NCBI GenBank assembly: GCA_964581605.1
Contig: CAZOPF010000190.1
Location: forward strand, 1-5,189
From: CAADGU01 sp964581605
GTDB taxonomy: Bacteria; Chloroflexota; Anaerolineae; Promineifilales; Promineifilaceae
Direction of reading: 5' to 3'
DNA length: 5,189 nucleotides
Shown piece by piece: positions 5,177 through 5,189 of the stretch. The notes under the pieces were generated by a model. The model saw nothing but the letters and a program-made list of their open reading frames with translations. It did not search any database and was not told the origin of the DNA. A program made the position numbers and the translations under genes. Position 1 is the stretch's first letter. The number at the start of each line of letters is the position of its first letter.

Positions 5177-5189
5177 CCCAATTACCCAA
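5156..5189. repeat. 8-bp tandem repeat AATTACCC, running off the window
   Basis: Three perfect AATTACCC units (5164-5187) preceded by a degenerate AATTACTT (5156-5163) and followed by AA at the window edge, so the array may continue. Its first units double as the right arm of the hairpin beginning at 5126. Confidence 0.85.

Noticed and set aside
5126..5189. Origin of replication or iteron array
   Set aside because: Units are 8 bp and too short and simple for iterons, with no DnaA boxes seen and no replication gene nearby.

Overview
The window looks like chromosomal DNA of an environmental bacterium. I lean towards Chloroflexota (Anaerolineae-like), on the style of the cytochrome c and on a genome-signature palindrome; no marker gene settles it. 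The most striking global feature is the octamer ACGGCCGT, which I count 20 times between positions 606 and 4984 and never in the first 600 bases. That behaves like a highly iterated palindrome (compare cyanobacterial HIP1). It marks positions 600-5000 as native DNA and the AT-richer left end as probably foreign.

Layout. (1) Positions 1-650, minus strand: the N-terminal part of a Mod-like (COG2189, beta-class) DNA methyltransferase. It has a good Shine-Dalgarno and ATG at 650, but the frame is broken inside a 5-bp tandem repeat (GCGGT on the plus strand, about 4.6 copies) and again about 75 bp later. The gene stops at 66, before the target-recognition and AdoMet-binding regions. Removing one repeat unit and one base restores a family-like protein. 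(2) Positions 651-855: a divergent intergenic region with candidate promoters in both directions. (3) Positions 856-3930, plus strand: four tightly packed genes (overlaps of 20 and 22 nt, then a 3-nt gap). They are an uncharacterised acidic protein with a lysine/arginine-rich N-terminus, a membrane-anchored cytochrome c with CXXCH plus an unusual CX4CH, a five-TM protein with a cysteine-rich exported domain, and a 42-codon stub that resembles the start of an OppB/DppB-type ABC permease. (4) Positions 3927-4043: a 117-bp MITE-like palindromic element that supplies the stub's stop codon and lies between convergent transcription units. (5) Positions 4049-5068, minus strand: an NlpC/P60 cysteine peptidase with two SH3b-like domains, resembling YkfC. 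(6) Positions 5090-5189: AT-rich 8-bp repeats and a hairpin that run off the window.

Working picture. The plus-strand operon encodes an extracytoplasmic heme protein and a membrane partner of unknown role. The YkfC-like peptidase and the peptide-permease stub may be relics of a murein-peptide uptake and degradation locus that was rearranged at the palindromic element. The methyltransferase remnant looks like a decayed or phase-OFF restriction-modification gene.
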